In this document: piece by piece, positions 14,386 to 15,822 of the stretch | Layout: each line of letters begins with the position of its first letter | Position numbering within the stretch: the stretch's first letter is position 1 | Assembly (NCBI GenBank): GCA_016200955.1 | Contig: JACQDU010000337.1 | Coordinates: 1 to 15,822 of the forward strand | Source: a bacterium | GTDB taxonomy: Bacteria; Planctomycetota; J058; JACQDU01 | Reading direction: 5' to 3' | DNA length: 15,822 bases | Notes under the pieces: generated by a model | Told to the model about the DNA's origin: nothing | The model's database searches: none | The model's input: the letters and a program-made list of their open reading frames with translations, nothing else | Program-made: the position numbers and the translations under genes

Positions 14386-14391
14386 TAAGAT
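14386..14391 (+). promoter_or_regulatory. Possible -10 box (TAAGAT) for riboflavin synthase
   Basis: TAAGAT lies in the 76-base gap after the transporter stop, 32 bases before the riboflavin synthase ATG. A weak CTGAGT at 14362-14367 stands 18 bases upstream as a possible -35. The leader has no FMN riboswitch signature and is far too short to hold one. Confidence 0.35.
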
Positions 14392-14423
14392 CGTGGATGA
14401 AAGGAAGCCACGGAGGCGCCGCA

Positions 14424-15128
14424 ATGTTCACTGGGATCGTCGAGGGCCAGGGGCAAGTCGAGTCGATCGCTCCCACGGGCTCCGCTTACCGCTTCGTCGT
14501 GGACCTCGGAGCGCTCGCGCACGGAGTCGAGAAGGGCGACAGCGTCGCGCTCGACGGGACCTGCCTCACCGCCGTCTCGGTGCGGCCGCCGCGCGTCGAG
14601 TTCGACGTGATCGCGGAGACCGTCCAGCGCACGGCCTTCGCGACCGTGCGCCCGGGCGACCGCGTGAACGTCGAGCGCTCCATGCCCGCGAGCGGCCGCT
14701 TCCACGGGCACATCGTCGCGGGCCACGTGGACGGCACGGCGCTGATCGTCGAGAAGCGGCGCGAGCCGCTCCAGACGTGGGTGACCGTCGAGGCCGCTCG
14801 CCCTCTCCTCGAGAACATGATCCAGAAAGGATCGGTCGCGCTCGACGGGATCTCTCTCACGTTGACCGACGTGGCGGAGAAGACGTTCTCCGTGGCCGTG
14901 ATCCCACACACTCTCCAGGTCACGACCCTCGGCGCCAAGGGAGTGGGAGCCCTCGTCAACATCGAGGTGGACTGCATCGGGAAATGGATCCGCAAGGTCC
15001 TCGGGAGCTACCTCGCGGGCGCCCCCGCGCCCGCGCGCGAGAGCACGCCCGCCGGCGGAGTCGTCCTTCCCTCGAGCGAGTCGATCGGCCTCACTCTCGA
15101 CGACCTCCGCCGGTACGGCCTCGGGTGA
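14424..15128 (+). CDS. ribE: Riboflavin synthase, alpha chain
   Basis: Catalyses dismutation of two 6,7-dimethyl-8-ribityllumazine molecules into riboflavin and a pyrimidine by-product, the last step of riboflavin synthesis, in the cytoplasm. It has 234 residues with the diagnostic N-terminus MFTGIVEGQGQVESI and two homologous lumazine-binding barrels. These are marked by VALDGTCLT (41-49) and VALDGISLT (138-146), with PASGRFHGHIVAGHVDG (88-104) ending the first. VDCIGKWIRK (182-191) matches the usual end of barrel two. About 35 further residues follow (PAPARESTP then SIGLTLDDLRRYGLG), slightly longer than typical 200-220-residue enzymes. The ATG at 14424 has GGAGG at 14412-14416. Other rib genes are not in the window. 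Confidence 0.96.
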   Translation: MFTGIVEGQGQVESIAPTGSAYRFVVDLGALAHGVEKGDSVALDGTCLTAVSVRPPRVEFDVIAETVQRTAFATVRPGDRVNVERSMPASGRFHGHIVAGHVDGTALIVEKRREPLQTWVTVEAARPLLENMIQKGSVALDGISLTLTDVAEKTFSVAVIPHTLQVTTLGAKGVGALVNIEVDCIGKWIRKVLGSYLAGAPAPARESTPAGGVVLPSSESIGLTLDDLRRYGLG

Positions 15129-15180
15129 GAACGGCCGTGCCGCGCGCGCGGCGACGCATCCTGCTCCCCGCGAGGCCGGC

Positions 15181-15822
15181 TTGAGCCCGGGAGCGCGGAT
15201 CCCGCTCGCGGCCACGGCGCTCCTCGCGGGAGCGGCTCCGCTCCTCGGAGCGGCGGCGCTCGGAGCGAGCGGGTCCGCGGCGCTCGCGGCGATCCTGCCG
15301 CTCGAGGGAGCCTTCGAGGCGTCGCTCGCGCTCTCCGCGACGGTCGTCACGGTCGCCTGGCCGCTCCTCGCGCTCGGGAAGGCGCGGGAGGGAGGATCGC
15401 GCTCGCGCTCGGTCGAGCTCCTCGTGCTCCTCGCCGGGCTCGCGCCGGGGCTGCGCGCGGCGGCGCTCGTCTCGCGCGTGCCCGAAGACCTCGCGGCGCG
15501 CGCCTGGGTCGGGCTCTACGTGCTCGCCGCGGCCTACGGGCTCGCGCTCGCGGGGCTCGCGGCCACTCGCCTGCGCCGATCGACGATCGCGACGCTCGGA
15601 GCGGCCCTCGCGCTCGGAGCGCCGCTCGCGTGCGCTTACGCTCGCGCAGCCGAAGACGGCGAGGAGCCTCTCCTGCGAGCCTCGGCCCCCGCGGCGGTCC
15701 TCGAGCTCCTCGACCGCGGGAGCGGTTTTCCGTGGGCGCTCCTCCTCGTGCTCGCCTCGGTCGGCGTCTTGCTCTCTTTCATGGAGAAAGCGAGAGCGCG
15801 GCGCGCCGCGGGAGCCGCCGCA
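15181..15822 (+). CDS. Hydrophobic membrane protein, N-terminal part (unknown, runs off the end)
   Basis: An open frame of 214 codons runs from TTG at 15181 to the window edge without a stop. The translation is Ala/Leu-rich with about five hydrophobic segments, for example IPLAATALLAGAAPLLGAAA, SLALSATVVTVAWPLLAL, LYVLAAAYGLALAGLAAT and FPWALLLVLASVGVLLSF, separated by short Arg-rich or acidic loops. It is an inner-membrane protein of no family I recognise. A GAGG Shine-Dalgarno site at 15172-15175 supports the TTG start. The frame has no ATG or GTG in the short gap after riboflavin synthase, which leaves TTG as the best choice. The gene lies 52 bases after riboflavin synthase on the same strand and may share its transcript. 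Confidence 0.7.
   Translation, partial: MSPGARIPLAATALLAGAAPLLGAAALGASGSAALAAILPLEGAFEASLALSATVVTVAWPLLALGKAREGGSRSRSVELLVLLAGLAPGLRAAALVSRVPEDLAARAWVGLYVLAAAYGLALAGLAATRLRRSTIATLGAALALGAPLACAYARAAEDGEEPLLRASAPAAVLELLDRGSGFPWALLLVLASVGVLLSFMEKARARRAAGAAA

Noticed and set aside
14348..14423. FMN riboswitch ahead of riboflavin synthase
   Set aside because: The gap is only 76 bases and shows none of the conserved RFN-element blocks; a simple promoter and GGAGG site account for it.
11246..14476. Minus-strand open frame of over 1000 codons opposite the transporter
   Set aside because: Its translation is low-complexity Arg/Glu/Asp-rich sequence with no recognisable fold, and the plus-strand frame encodes a clear RND protein with paired transmembrane halves.

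Overview
The window reads as ordinary chromosomal DNA from a very GC-rich environmental bacterium (roughly 70% G+C, strong G/C preference at third codon positions, frequent GTG starts, AGG/AGA used freely for arginine). No phage, transposase, CRISPR array, tRNA or rRNA is visible. Lineage cannot be fixed from sequence alone. The long hairpins built from 8-nt units (ACACGAAG, ACGCGAAG, ACGCAGAG) resemble intergenic repeats I recall from planctomycete, verrucomicrobial and other environmental genomes. Planctomycetota or another GC-rich deep-branching phylum is therefore my best guess.

Layout from left to right. Positions 1-32 hold the probable last codons of a plus-strand gene, followed by a perfect 26-bp hairpin (74-133). 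A minus-strand two-component operon follows: a large membrane histidine kinase (945-3170), then an OmpR-type response regulator (167-910). Next comes an intergenic region with a second 8-nt-unit hairpin, then a minus-strand gene for an unknown 301-residue protein with an acidic linker and a histone-like basic tail (3530-4435). That gene is divergent from a D12-class adenine-N6 DNA methyltransferase (4670-5689), and a palindrome overlaps the -10 box of the unknown gene.

The centre is an acyl-CoA carboxylase cluster. It holds a propionyl-CoA-type carboxyltransferase beta subunit (5749-7317), a third hairpin repeat and about 380 bp of intergenic DNA. A compact three-gene unit follows: a basic helical 107-residue protein (7699-8022), biotin carboxylase (8027-9436) and biotin carboxyl carrier protein (9433-9969). 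Together the last two correspond to the alpha subunit of propionyl/methylcrotonyl-CoA carboxylases, split by a GTGA stop/start overlap. The biotin carboxylase lacks 24 residues directly after its catalytic glutamate compared with the E. coli AccC sequence as I remember it. This is the most surprising feature of a recognised gene here.

To the right, convergent to the carboxylase unit, are a TPR lipoprotein (10126-10629) and hisH (10626-11249), coupled by an ATGA overlap. Divergent from hisH is an RND/MMPL-type transporter resembling HpnN (11378-14347), then riboflavin synthase (14424-15128) and the start of an unrecognised membrane protein running off the end (15181-15822).

The candidates for something undescribed are the family of 8-nt-periodic hairpins placed at gene 3' ends, the small basic protein inside the carboxylase unit, the deleted biotin carboxylase core, and the unknown gene divergent from the methyltransferase.
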